A program made the translations under genes and the position numbers. From RYN-230 sp963841695 (GTDB taxonomy: Bacteria; Actinomycetota; Actinomycetes; Streptosporangiales; Streptosporangiaceae), in NCBI GenBank assembly GCA_963841695.1, contig CAWJDQ010000013.1, positions 248,001 to 312,000 of the forward strand: a DNA stretch of 64,000 nt, given 5' to 3'. The notes beneath the pieces are model-generated. The model saw nothing but the letters and a program-made list of their open reading frames with translations. It searched no databases and was not told where the DNA came from. This document shows positions 19,015-26,795 of this stretch, one piece after another (position 1 is the stretch's first letter; the number at the start of each line of letters is the position of its first letter).

Positions 19015-19085
19015 TCCTGGTCAATTGGTGCTGTCCCAGCGCACTGATTGCCCAGGATCATGGAACTTGACCAGGATCATGGAAC
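19006..19085. repeat. 19-bp perfect inverted repeat with an extra 15-bp half copy
   Basis: The arm at 19006-19024 (GTTCCATGATCCTGGTCAA) is exactly complementary to 19067-19085. A third partial copy of the right arm (15 bp) lies at 19052-19066, exactly 19 bp before its twin. The left arm includes the stop codon of the esterase gene (TGA 19012-19014). It could be a terminator, but the direct copy also resembles a miniature mobile-element relic. Confidence 0.7.
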
Positions 19086-19122
19086 GCCCGGGTGGGCACG
19101 GAGGCGGGCGGAAGGAGCGGGG

Positions 19123-20043
19123 TCAGCTGACGGGCGGCGGCGTTCCGGCGGCGCTGGCGGCCAGAGCCGGGTCCCAGGCGCAGGCCACGCAGGCCTGCTG
19201 GAACGCGGAGCGCGCGAACTGCACCGCGGTCGCGTGCGGATCCTCAGCGGCCCGGACGTCGTCCCAGTCCAGGATGTACTCCCCCAGCGTGCCGTCCCAG
19301 CGGGCGGCGGGCGGGGACACGGCCAGGCCGCCGAAACCCTCCGGCGCCGGGTGCGCGTAGGCGTAGAACGCGGCCCGGCCGTAACGGCCGTCGCCTGGCC
19401 ACCAGCCGACCGCGACCTCCTGCGCGTCCATGGCGTTGCGCATGATGAAGTCGGCCGAGGGCGGGCTGGCGGGCTGGCCGGAGAACAGGCTCACGGCCAG
19501 GTCGAATGAGCCCCACCAGGCGTTGACCGGCGTGGACCGGCCCCGGTACGGGGCCCGGTAGTCGGCGAGGACCAGGGCCGCCTGAGTCGCGGCGGCGAAG
19601 TAGTCACGGACCTGCCCGGGGTCGTAGGTGGCGTGCTCGTGATCCTCGTCGAGCGGGACCCGCCACGCCACCTCCTGCGGGGTCGGGTCGATCTGCACCG
19701 GGCCGCCCAGCCGCCCTACCGCGGCCAGCAGCTCGCGGGTCACGTCGCCGACCGGACGGTCCGGGGTCAGCGCGACCCGCTCGCCCCGGCCGCCGCTGTG
19801 CTCGACCACCGCCTCATGCGTCCGCAGGTCCAGCGCGGCGACCAGCGACCCGGAACCGTCCGGCGCGGGCAGCGGGGCGGTCTCCCATCCGCGGGCGGTC
19901 AGCCGCAGCGCCGCGTGCTGGAGCTCGGGCTCCGGCGGCGCGAGCCGGACCGCCAGCTTGCCAAGCACCTGGGTGTGCGCGTGCAGAGTGTCGCAGGTCG
20001 CGCGCCAGCCCTCATAGGAGCAGGCCGGCCAGTTACTGGTCAT
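19123..20043 (-). CDS. DUF5996 family protein
   Basis: About 306 residues if started at ATG 20043 (MTSNWPACSYEGWRATCDTLH), where family similarity begins; the frame opens further up to 20118. The DUF5996 hallmarks are present: W-x-x-T-x-x-x-LH, TQVLGKLAVRL, STPVNAWWGSFDLAVSLFSG, and YAYAHPAPEGF followed by a Trp/Glu-rich end (LGEYILDWDDVR). The family is cytoplasmic, common in actinomycetes and has no assigned function. No link to neighbours is evident. Confidence 0.82.
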   Translation of the reverse strand: MTSNWPACSYEGWRATCDTLHAHTQVLGKLAVRLAPPEPELQHAALRLTARGWETAPLPAPDGSGSLVAALDLRTHEAVVEHSGGRGERVALTPDRPVGDVTRELLAAVGRLGGPVQIDPTPQEVAWRVPLDEDHEHATYDPGQVRDYFAAATQAALVLADYRAPYRGRSTPVNAWWGSFDLAVSLFSGQPASPPSADFIMRNAMDAQEVAVGWWPGDGRYGRAAFYAYAHPAPEGFGGLAVSPPAARWDGTLGEYILDWDDVRAAEDPHATAVQFARSAFQQACVACAWDPALAASAAGTPPPVS

Positions 20044-20114
20044 GGTCGGCACATTAGTACCCGGCGCCCGGACCATGACCAGCCACCGCCGGGTGGCGGG
20101 CACCGGCCCTCCGC

Positions 20115-21518
20115 TCACATGTTGTAGACCTGGATTTCCGACAGGCCGATGTTCTGCGTGGTCGCGCTGACCTTGGTGATGTTGAGCTGCAGGGTGGTGA
20201 CGGTCTTGGCCGCGAAGGTGAGCGTGACCCCGGCGCCGTCGTTGGTCAGCTTCGGCACGGTGATGCTGGACCCGTCGCTGAACTTGATGTTGCCCGCCGT
20301 GATCTGGTCGTTGAGATTGGGCCGGTCATACAGGACGATCGTGTCGAACGTCTGCGGGCTGGACCAGGTCAGCTTCAGCCAGCTGCCGGCGCCGCCGCCG
20401 ATCGTGGCCCACTCGACGGTGGAATTACCCGGATAGCCGCCGATGATCCCGTCGATCGCCTTGGCCGCGCCCTGCCCCGTGCTGAGGTTCTGCGACGACG
20501 CGGTCGCCGTCGCGGCCAGGGCCAGGTCCGTGGGGGTGGTCACGGTGATCGTGACGTCGGCCGGGCTGCTGCTGTTCTGCCCGTCGCTGACCACCAGCTG
20601 GAACGTCAGCGTGGCCGGGCTGGACGGCGCGGTGAACGTCGGCTGCACGGCCGTGTCACTGGAGAGCGTCACCGTCCCCCCACCGGCCTGGGACCACAGG
20701 TAGGTGAGCGGATCCCCCTCCGGATCGGAACTCCCCGACCCGTTCAGCGTGACCGTCGCGCCGGTATTCACCGTCTGATTCGGACCAGCATTCGCGACCG
20801 GCGCCTGACCCCCGCTTCCGGTGTCATAGACCTGGATTTCCGACAGGCCGATGTTCTGCGTGGTGGCGCTCACCCCGGTGATGTTGAGCTGCAGGGTGGT
20901 GACGGTCTTGGCCGCGAAGGTGAGCGTGACCCCGGCACCGTCGTTGATCAGCGTCGGCACGGTGATGCTGGACCCGTCGCTGAACTGGATGTTGCCCGCC
21001 GTGATCTGGTCGCTGAGGTTCGGCCGGTCATACAGGACGATCGTGTCGAACGTCTGCGGGCTGGACCAGGTCAGCTCCAGCCAGCTGCCGGCGCCGCCGC
21101 CGATCGTGGCCCACTCCACGGTGGAATTACCCGGATAGCCGCCGATGACCCCGTCGATCGCCTTGGCCGCGCCCTGCCCCGTGCTGAGGTTCTGCGACGA
21201 CGCCGTCGCGGTCGCCGTCAGGGCCAGGTCCGCCTGGCCGCCGGTCACCGTGACCGTCACATCCGCCGGTTTGCTGGTGTTCTGCCCGTCGCTGACCGTC
21301 AGCTGGAACGTCAGCGTGGCCGGGCTGGACGGCGCAGTGAACGTCGGCTGCACCGCCGTGTCACTGGACAGCGCCACCGTCCCCCCGCCGCTCTGGGTCC
21401 ACTGATACGTGATCGCATCGTCCTCGGGATCGAAGCTCCCCGACCCATCCAGCGTCACCGTCGCGCTCGTATTCACGGTCTGATTCGGACCCGCATTCGC
21501 CACCGGCGGCGCACCGGT
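20115..21518 (-). repeat. 702-bp tandem duplication inside the deacetylase gene
   Basis: Matching DNA recurs with a fixed offset of 702 bp (for example 20149 with 20851 and 20443 with 21145), covering one PKD-like plus one discoidin-like module per copy. The copies are close to identical at DNA level, with scattered differences. 702 is a multiple of 3, so the frame is kept. Confidence 0.85.
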
Positions 21519-22637
21519 CGCGGACACGGTGTACTCCCGCAGCAGCCACGCCGCGTAGTCACCGCCGGCACAGCTGGACTGGCTATTGCAGACCTGCGGG
21601 TCATCCTGCGCGTAAGCGTAAAAAGCATTCTGCTTCGTGCTGAGATCCGTGCCGGACACGTTAGCGGGAAGGTTTTCCGTGTTATAACCCTCGTACCCCG
21701 CGACCGTGTGCGCAGCAGCGTACTGCTGAGTAGCCGCCGCGGTCAGGTAGGCCGTCGTGTAATGGTCGCTATGATCACCGTCACCGTACGTCCCCACGAA
21801 ATCCTGGGTAAAGATCTGGGCCGGCTGGAAAGCTGTCATCAGGCTGGCCAGCGCGACGACCAGCGAGGTCTGCGTATAGGTCGACGACCCGTCTACCGCG
21901 GCGATGGACGTGATCGTGCCCTGCCACAGCTGCTGCAGGCTCACGTTACCGGTGCTGGAGAAACCGTCCCCGGTGAGGTTCCCGTCCGGGAGCCTCAGGT
22001 AGGCCAGGGAGATGTTCGGATTCCCGGCCAGGGTGTACAGCGGTATCGGATGACCGCTGACCCCGGCATCCGACTGGGTCCATGAGTTCGCGGTCCCGGC
22101 CATCAGCGCGTAGGCCGCCAGGGGACCTTGCTCCCGGGTCATCCAGTAGCTGGCGGGCATGCCGTCGTCGCCCGCGGTGAGGAAGACGGTGCGCACCAGG
22201 CTGCCCGCCTGGATCGCGTGCAGCACGTCGGGGCTGATGAAGAGCAGGTCATCGTCCTCGTGCGCGACGATCGTGAGCGTGGCGCCCTGGGCGGGGCCGC
22301 TGCGGCTCCCGGGGCCCGTGGTTCTCCTGGCCCTCGGGGTAGTGTCCGCCACCGCGGCCCGCAGGGGCCCAGCGCCGGCCAGGACGAGCGGCATGAGCAG
22401 CATGAATGACCTCCGCCTGGAGATGCCCGGTCCGGTGAGAGTGTCCAGGCCGGACGTCAGCCCAGCAGCGGGCGGCCCGGCAAAGGGCGGCCCGGCAGCA
22501 GACCGGCCGGCCGCAGACAGGCCGCCAGCAGGCAGGCCGGCCGCAGACTGGCGGGCGCACGGCGTCTTCCGGTGCCGCCCACTGGCGGCCGAGGGCGACG
22601 TCGCGCCCAGGACGCGGCCGCTAGCGTGCCGAGCCAT
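20115..22637 (-). CDS. Secreted PIG-L/LmbE-type deacetylase with PKD-like and discoidin-like repeats
   Basis: About 840 residues. The start is uncertain: ATG 22637 is taken here, the frame reaches 22766, and ATG 22403 has a GGAGG in front. A twin-arginine-type signal (SRRRSFMLLMPLVLAGAG) is followed by an N-acetylglucosaminyl deacetylase domain (TIVAHEDDDLLFISPD with the metal-binding His-x-Asp-Asp; LTAGDDG; GDGDHSDHYTTAYL with late His ligands). Then come two identical-plan modules, each a PKD/cadherin-like domain (PVANAGPNQTVNT, LTVSDGQNTS) and an F5/8-type-C-like carbohydrate-binding domain (ATASSQNLSTGQGAAKAIDG, IGLSEIQVY). The modules are direct copies 702 bp apart. It probably deacetylates an extracellular or wall glycan. 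Confidence 0.82.
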   Translation of the reverse strand: MARHASGRVLGATSPSAASGRHRKTPCARQSAAGLPAGGLSAAGRSAAGPPFAGPPAAGLTSGLDTLTGPGISRRRSFMLLMPLVLAGAGPLRAAVADTTPRARRTTGPGSRSGPAQGATLTIVAHEDDDLLFISPDVLHAIQAGSLVRTVFLTAGDDGMPASYWMTREQGPLAAYALMAGTANSWTQSDAGVSGHPIPLYTLAGNPNISLAYLRLPDGNLTGDGFSSTGNVSLQQLWQGTITSIAAVDGSSTYTQTSLVVALASLMTAFQPAQIFTQDFVGTYGDGDHSDHYTTAYLTAAATQQYAAAHTVAGYEGYNTENLPANVSGTDLSTKQNAFYAYAQDDPQVCNSQSSCAGGDYAAWLLREYTVSATGAPPVANAGPNQTVNTSATVTLDGSGSFDPEDDAITYQWTQSGGGTVALSSDTAVQPTFTAPSSPATLTFQLTVSDGQNTSKPADVTVTVTGGQADLALTATATASSQNLSTGQGAAKAIDGVIGGYPGNSTVEWATIGGGAGSWLELTWSSPQTFDTIVLYDRPNLSDQITAGNIQFSDGSSITVPTLINDGAGVTLTFAAKTVTTLQLNITGVSATTQNIGLSEIQVYDTGSGGQAPVANAGPNQTVNTGATVTLNGSGSSDPEGDPLTYLWSQAGGGTVTLSSDTAVQPTFTAPSSPATLTFQLVVSDGQNSSSPADVTITVTTPTDLALAATATASSQNLSTGQGAAKAIDGIIGGYPGNSTVEWATIGGGAGSWLKLTWSSPQTFDTIVLYDRPNLNDQITAGNIKFSDGSSITVPKLTNDGAGVTLTFAAKTVTTLQLNITKVSATTQNIGLSEIQVYNM

Positions 22638-22766
22638 GGCGGGTATTCCCGGACGGCACGGCCCCGGCCGGCTGGCCAGGGCAGGCGGGGCAGGCGCAGG
22701 GCAGGCCGGATAAGGTGGGCGGCACCCGCCGGCGCTGATTGCTTCTTTATGACTGCTGGGACGCAT

Positions 22767-23089
22767 TGACTGGACTTGTCCTTAAATGAGGATCGCGTGC
22801 GGCTAAACAGATTCCTTATCTATCAGAAGATTAACCAGCCTGTATCCTGGGCAGAATCCTGTCCCGCACTTGTACGTTTTTTACCTCGCGGCCGCGGCGA
22901 GCGGCAGCATAATTCGTGGCCTTGCCCGGCTTATCCTTTTCGGGCGACGCGTAATGGCTGGCTCGCCGGACGGGAAACGCGGCGAATCCGGGCCAGCATC
23001 CCCGGGGCGGCCCCCCGTTTGCAGCCCCAGCGGGCGGGTAGCGGCCGCGGGCAATCCGTTATCGTCCGCCGTGATCAAGGGGAACGCAC
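22767..23089 (+). other. Non-coding gap of ~320 bp
   Basis: No gene recognised. The stretch from ~22770 to 22900 is AT-richer than its surroundings and would hold the divergent promoters of the deacetylase (minus) and the oxidoreductase (plus). No clear -10/-35 pair or operator could be picked out. Confidence 0.45.
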
Positions 23090-24064
23090 GTGCAGATCGG
23101 CTACAAGCTGGCCACCGAGGCCTTCGGCCCGAAGGAGATCATCCGCCAGGCCATCGCAGCCGAGCAGGCCGGCTTCGACTTCGTGGAGATGAGCGACCAC
23201 TACCATCCGTGGCTGGAGGCGCAGGGGCACAGCGCCTTCACCTGGAGCCTGCTGTCGGTCATCGCCGCGAAGACCGACCGGATCGGCCTGGCCACGGGCG
23301 TGACCTGCCCGTCCGTTCGCTACCACCCGGCGATCATCGCGCAGGCGGCGGCGACCCTGGCCATCGTGTCGGACGGCCGGTTCACCCTGGGCGTAGGCGC
23401 GGGCGAACGGCTCAACGAGCACGTCGTCGGGCAGGGATTCCCGGACCGGCGCAGGCGCCAGCAGAGGCTCCGGGAGGCCCTGGACATCATCCGGCTGCTG
23501 TGGCAGGGCGGTTACCGCTCCTACGAGGGCAAGTACCTCCGGCTGGACGACGCCCGGGTGTTCGACCTGCCCGGGGAGCTCCCGGTGATCGCGGTGGCGG
23601 CGAGCGGTCCGGCCTCGGCGAGGATCGCCGCGGAGCTGGGCGATGGGCTGTTCGCCACGGAGCCCCGCAGCGACCTGGCGGATACCTGGCGGCGGCTGGG
23701 CGGCAGCGGGCCGGCCTACGCCGAGATGCCGCTGGCGTGGGCGCCGGACGAGGATGCGGCGATCCAGGCGGTGCTGGAGAAGAGCTCGTTCGCGCTCACC
23801 GGCTGGAAGGTGATGGCGGAGCTGCCCAACCCGGTCAACTTCGAGGCCGCCACGGCCAGCATCACGCCCGGGCAGGTGCGGGAGCAGTTCGCCTGCGGGC
23901 CCGACGTGCGGCGGCACCTGGAGGTGGCCCAGGACTACGTCAACGCGGGCTTCGACCGCCTGGTCACCATGAACGGGGGCCCCGACCCGGACGGGTTCAT
24001 GGACTTCTTCGCGAGTGAGCTCGCCGCGCCGCTCCGGGCCCTGCGCCCGGCGCAGGCCGCCTGA
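23090..24064 (+). CDS. F420-dependent LLM-class oxidoreductase
   Basis: 324 residues from GTG 23090 with AAGGGG upstream. Luciferase-like TIM-barrel flavin/deazaflavin enzyme using coenzyme F420. Family features: MQIGYKLATEAFGPKEIIRQAIAAEQAGFDFVEMSDH (residues ~1-37), LSVIAAKTDRIGLATGVTCPS, RFTLGVGAGERLNEHVVG, WQGGYRSYEGKYLRLDDARVFDLP, IAVAASGPASARIAAELGDGL and the late GFDRLVTMNGGPDP. It resembles the TIGR03557 group related to F420-dependent glucose-6-phosphate dehydrogenase. The substrate is unknown. Cytoplasmic and monocistronic. Confidence 0.88.
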   Translation: MQIGYKLATEAFGPKEIIRQAIAAEQAGFDFVEMSDHYHPWLEAQGHSAFTWSLLSVIAAKTDRIGLATGVTCPSVRYHPAIIAQAAATLAIVSDGRFTLGVGAGERLNEHVVGQGFPDRRRRQQRLREALDIIRLLWQGGYRSYEGKYLRLDDARVFDLPGELPVIAVAASGPASARIAAELGDGLFATEPRSDLADTWRRLGGSGPAYAEMPLAWAPDEDAAIQAVLEKSSFALTGWKVMAELPNPVNFEAATASITPGQVREQFACGPDVRRHLEVAQDYVNAGFDRLVTMNGGPDPDGFMDFFASELAAPLRALRPAQAA

Positions 24065-24124
24065 GCCGGCCCTGGGCAGGCTCAGCCGTCTGCGGTCAGG
24101 GGCCCGTCCGGGCGCCCGTCCACC

Positions 24125-24487
24125 TCACCCGGAGTGCCCGTCGGGCACGCCGGGGTGCCCGTCCACCCCCTGGGGCTGACCTGCCGGACCATCCATCCAG
24201 TGCACCGTGGTGAGGCCGGCCAGGCCGGACACGGTCAGCACCGGGGCGAGCAGGGGCGGGGCGATGAGCTCGAGCCGGGAGGCGTTCGCGAACAGCGCGC
24301 TGAGGCCGGCGCTGTCGAGGTACTCGACCGCGCTGAGATCCACGATGAGCGGACCGTCGCCCGGGCCGTCGCCGGCCAGGGCGCTTGCGAGCGCGGGGGC
24401 GTTGCTCATGTCGACCTCGCCGGCGACGGTCAGGACCCAGCGGCCGTCGGCGCGCTGGCGGGTAGACAGGGTGAGCGGCGCAGTCAT
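24125..24487 (-). CDS. STAS-domain anti-sigma factor antagonist
   Basis: 120 residues from ATG 24487. Single STAS domain (LTVAGEVDMSNAPALASALA, LIVDLSAVEYLDSAGLSALF with the phosphorylatable Ser in DSAG). Such proteins bind RsbW-like kinases and free a sigma factor; phosphorylation of the Ser switches them off. The gene overlaps the upstream ATP-binding gene by 4 bp, so the pair is translationally coupled. The C-terminal ~20 residues are Gly/Pro-rich and probably unstructured. Confidence 0.85.
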   Translation of the reverse strand: MTAPLTLSTRQRADGRWVLTVAGEVDMSNAPALASALAGDGPGDGPLIVDLSAVEYLDSAGLSALFANASRLELIAPPLLAPVLTVSGLAGLTTVHWMDGPAGQPQGVDGHPGVPDGHSG

Positions 24488-24981
24488 GGGCTAATCCTCA
24501 GCTCCATATCCACGGTGGTGCCGGTCCGGCCCCGGTCGATGCTGACGTGCTGCATGAGCGCCCGCATCACGTCGAGGCCACGCCCGCGGAGGGGGTCGGC
24601 ACCCGGCTGGGCCTCCTTCCAGCGACCGCTGTCGGTGACGGTCAGCCGGAGCCGGGTGGCGGTGGCCTCGGCGGTCAGCCGGACGTCCCGGGCCGGGCGG
24701 TCCCGGTACCCGTGCTCGATGGCGTTCGCGCAGGCCTCGCCGGCCGCGACCAGGACGTCCTGGACCGTGCGGCGGGACACCGCGCACCGCCCCAGCCAGG
24801 CCCGCAGGGTCGCCCGGGCCGGCGCGAGCTGCCCTTTGTCCGCCGGGAACGTCAGGTCCAGCGCCGCGGGATGGCGGTAGAGGACCAGCGCGACGTCGTC
24901 CTCGTATCCGCCGGGCGGGGCCAGGTCCGCCATCACCTGGGTCGCCAGATCCTCCACGGCCGCGGCCTGGCCCGCCTGCAC
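24484..24981 (-). CDS. RsbW-like ATP-binding domain, probably the split-off end of the SpoIIE protein
   Basis: 165 residues as an open frame. Residues ~1-40 (EDLATQVMADLAPPGGYEDDVALVLYRHP) are the conserved end of a SpoIIE/PP2C phosphatase domain, not a natural protein start. Residues ~50-165 are a GHKL ATPase: VLVAAGEACANAIEHGY (N box), LTVTDSGRW (D-x-G) and GRGLDVMRALM (G box). One extra base in the C4 run at 25002-25005 would fuse it in frame with the upstream gene. Role: Ser/Thr kinase and anti-sigma module, with the STAS protein at 24125-24487 as likely substrate. Confidence 0.75.
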   Translation of the reverse strand: MQAGQAAAVEDLATQVMADLAPPGGYEDDVALVLYRHPAALDLTFPADKGQLAPARATLRAWLGRCAVSRRTVQDVLVAAGEACANAIEHGYRDRPARDVRLTAEATATRLRLTVTDSGRWKEAQPGADPLRGRGLDVMRALMQHVSIDRGRTGTTVDMELRISP

Positions 24982-26795
24982 AGCGGTGCCGGCCGGGCCA
25001 GCCCCGCGTCGAACGACTGGCGGCGGCGTTCCACCAGCCCGTCGGTGTACAGCAGCAGGGTCGACCGGCCGGGCAGCAGGCAGCTCGCCTCGGTCCGGTG
25101 CTCCCCGGTGCGGACCGCGAGCGGGAACGACCGGCCGTCTTCGAGCAGCTCGACCCGCCCCTCGGGGTGGGCCAGGATGCCCGGCGGGTGCCCGGCGCTG
25201 CTGTAGATCAGCCGGTCCGCATCCTGGTCGAGGATGCCGCAGAAGACCGTGCTGCAGAAGGCACCGGGAATCAGCGCGGCGAACCGGTCCATCGCGGACA
25301 GGGTCTGCGCCGGGCTGGCGTCCTGCAGCAGCAGCGCCCGGCAGGCGCTGCGCAGCTGGCCCATCACGGTCGCGGCGTCCAGGCCATGCCCGACGCAGTC
25401 ACCGACCACGATGCCGATCCGCCCGTCGGGCAGTTCGACTAGGTCATACCAGTCGCCGCCGACTTCGAGGGGCCGGCTGGCGGGCTCGTAGCGGGCCGCG
25501 AAACCCGCGGGCAGCCGGGCGGGACCGAGGATGGCCCGCTGCAGGGCCAGCGCCGTCTGCCGCTGCTGATCTGTCTGGTGGGCCCGGTGCAGCGCCTGGC
25601 CGAGGTACCCGCACAACAGCGCGAACAGCGTCCGGTCCTCGGCGGTGAACGGCCGGTCCGGGTCGAGGTCGATCCAGATGACCAGCTGGCCCTCGGGGTG
25701 CTCGATGCTGATCCCGACGTCCGGTGACGTCCCGTCCGTCGGCATGAGCAGGGGCCGCTGGCGCAGGCCGGCGATCGCGTCGCGGAGGTCCCCGGGCAGA
25801 TCCGCCCAGCGGAGGGCGGGGCCGGTCGCGGTCAGCGAGGGCGCCGCGGCGCTGGCCGGCCAGGTGGCGGCGATCACCCGCCGGGCACGCCACAGCCGCT
25901 GCAGCTCGGTCAGCGCGCCCTGCAGCGCCTGCGGCACGCTGTCCGCCTGGGAGAGCAGCAGGCCCATCGCGGCCAGGGCCGCCTCCCGCTGCCCGGCGTA
26001 ATGCTCGGCGGTGATATCCCGCAGGCTGCCGACCACCATGCGCCGGCCGGAGTCGGGGTCCTCGACCTCGTTGAAGTTGGCCGCGACCCACAGCCGGCGC
26101 CCGTCCCGGTGCGTGGCGGGGACGACGAAGCCGCCTTTGCTCTGCGCCATGAGGTACTCGAAGGCGTCGCTGGCCTGGCGCCAGGCTTCCGGGTCAGCGT
26201 CCTGGCCTGGCCACCAGGGATGGGGAGCCGGGTACGGCAGGCCTTCGGGGCCGTAGCCGAGGATGTCGGTGAAGGCGGCGTTGATCTCGACCACCCGGCC
26301 GGCCTCGTCGCAGAGGAAGAACGCCTCGTGCAGCGAGTCGATCAGCGCGGCGCGCCACCGGGCGTGGTGGTTGCGCAGCCGGGCGAGTTCCACGTTCGCC
26401 CGGACCCGCGCCAGGAGCTCGGCCGCGGAGAACGGCTTGACCAGGTAGTCGTCCGCGCCGGCCTCCAGGCCCTCGATGGCGGCCTCCTGCCCGGCCCGGG
26501 CCGACAGCAGCAGCACCGGCAGGTCCGGGACGTGCGAGTCGGCCCGGAGCGCCCCGACCAGCTGCAGCCCGTCCAGGCCCGGCATCATCACGTCACTGAT
26601 CACCAGGTCGAAGGGCTGCGCCCGGACCGCTTCCAGCGCCGCCTGCCCGTCGGCCACGGCAGTGACCTGGTAGCTGCCCCGCAGCAGCCGCTGCAGGTAC
26701 TCGCGCATGTCAGCGTTGTCGTCGGCCAGCAGCACCCGGGCCGCCGCGCCCCGGCCGGCCGGTCCCCGCCGGGGCGCATCGACCGCGGGGGTCAC
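24933..26795 (-). CDS. Receiver-PAS-GAF-SpoIIE phosphatase
   Basis: 620 residues from GTG 26795. Order: receiver domain (VLLADDNADMREYLQRLL, phosphoacceptor Asp in ISDVMMPGLDG, late Lys in DDYLVKPFS), PAS (IDSLHEAFFLCDEAGRVVEINAAF), a GAF-like region, and a PP2C/SpoIIE domain (LEVGGDWYDLVELPDGRIGIVVGDCVGHG with metal-binding Asp residues). The SpoIIE domain breaks off after LLLYTDGLVERRRQSFDAG into non-family sequence, because the frame shifts near 25002-25005 and the natural end continues in 24484-24981. Its 5' end overlaps the kinase gene by 86 bp. It would dephosphorylate a STAS antagonist in response to its sensory domains. Confidence 0.8.
   Translation of the reverse strand: MTPAVDAPRRGPAGRGAAARVLLADDNADMREYLQRLLRGSYQVTAVADGQAALEAVRAQPFDLVISDVMMPGLDGLQLVGALRADSHVPDLPVLLLSARAGQEAAIEGLEAGADDYLVKPFSAAELLARVRANVELARLRNHHARWRAALIDSLHEAFFLCDEAGRVVEINAAFTDILGYGPEGLPYPAPHPWWPGQDADPEAWRQASDAFEYLMAQSKGGFVVPATHRDGRRLWVAANFNEVEDPDSGRRMVVGSLRDITAEHYAGQREAALAAMGLLLSQADSVPQALQGALTELQRLWRARRVIAATWPASAAAPSLTATGPALRWADLPGDLRDAIAGLRQRPLLMPTDGTSPDVGISIEHPEGQLVIWIDLDPDRPFTAEDRTLFALLCGYLGQALHRAHQTDQQRQTALALQRAILGPARLPAGFAARYEPASRPLEVGGDWYDLVELPDGRIGIVVGDCVGHGLDAATVMGQLRSACRALLLQDASPAQTLSAMDRFAALIPGAFCSTVFCGILDQDADRLIYSSAGHPPGILAHPEGRVELLEDGRSFPLAVRTGEHRTEASCLLPGRSTLLLYTDGLVERRRQSFDAGLARPAPLCRRARPRPWRIWRPR

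Noticed and set aside
22401..22403. ATG 22403 as certain start of the PIG-L deacetylase
   Set aside because: It has a good GGAGG in front, but those bases also encode the twin-arginine motif of the signal peptide just upstream, so it is kept only as an alternative.
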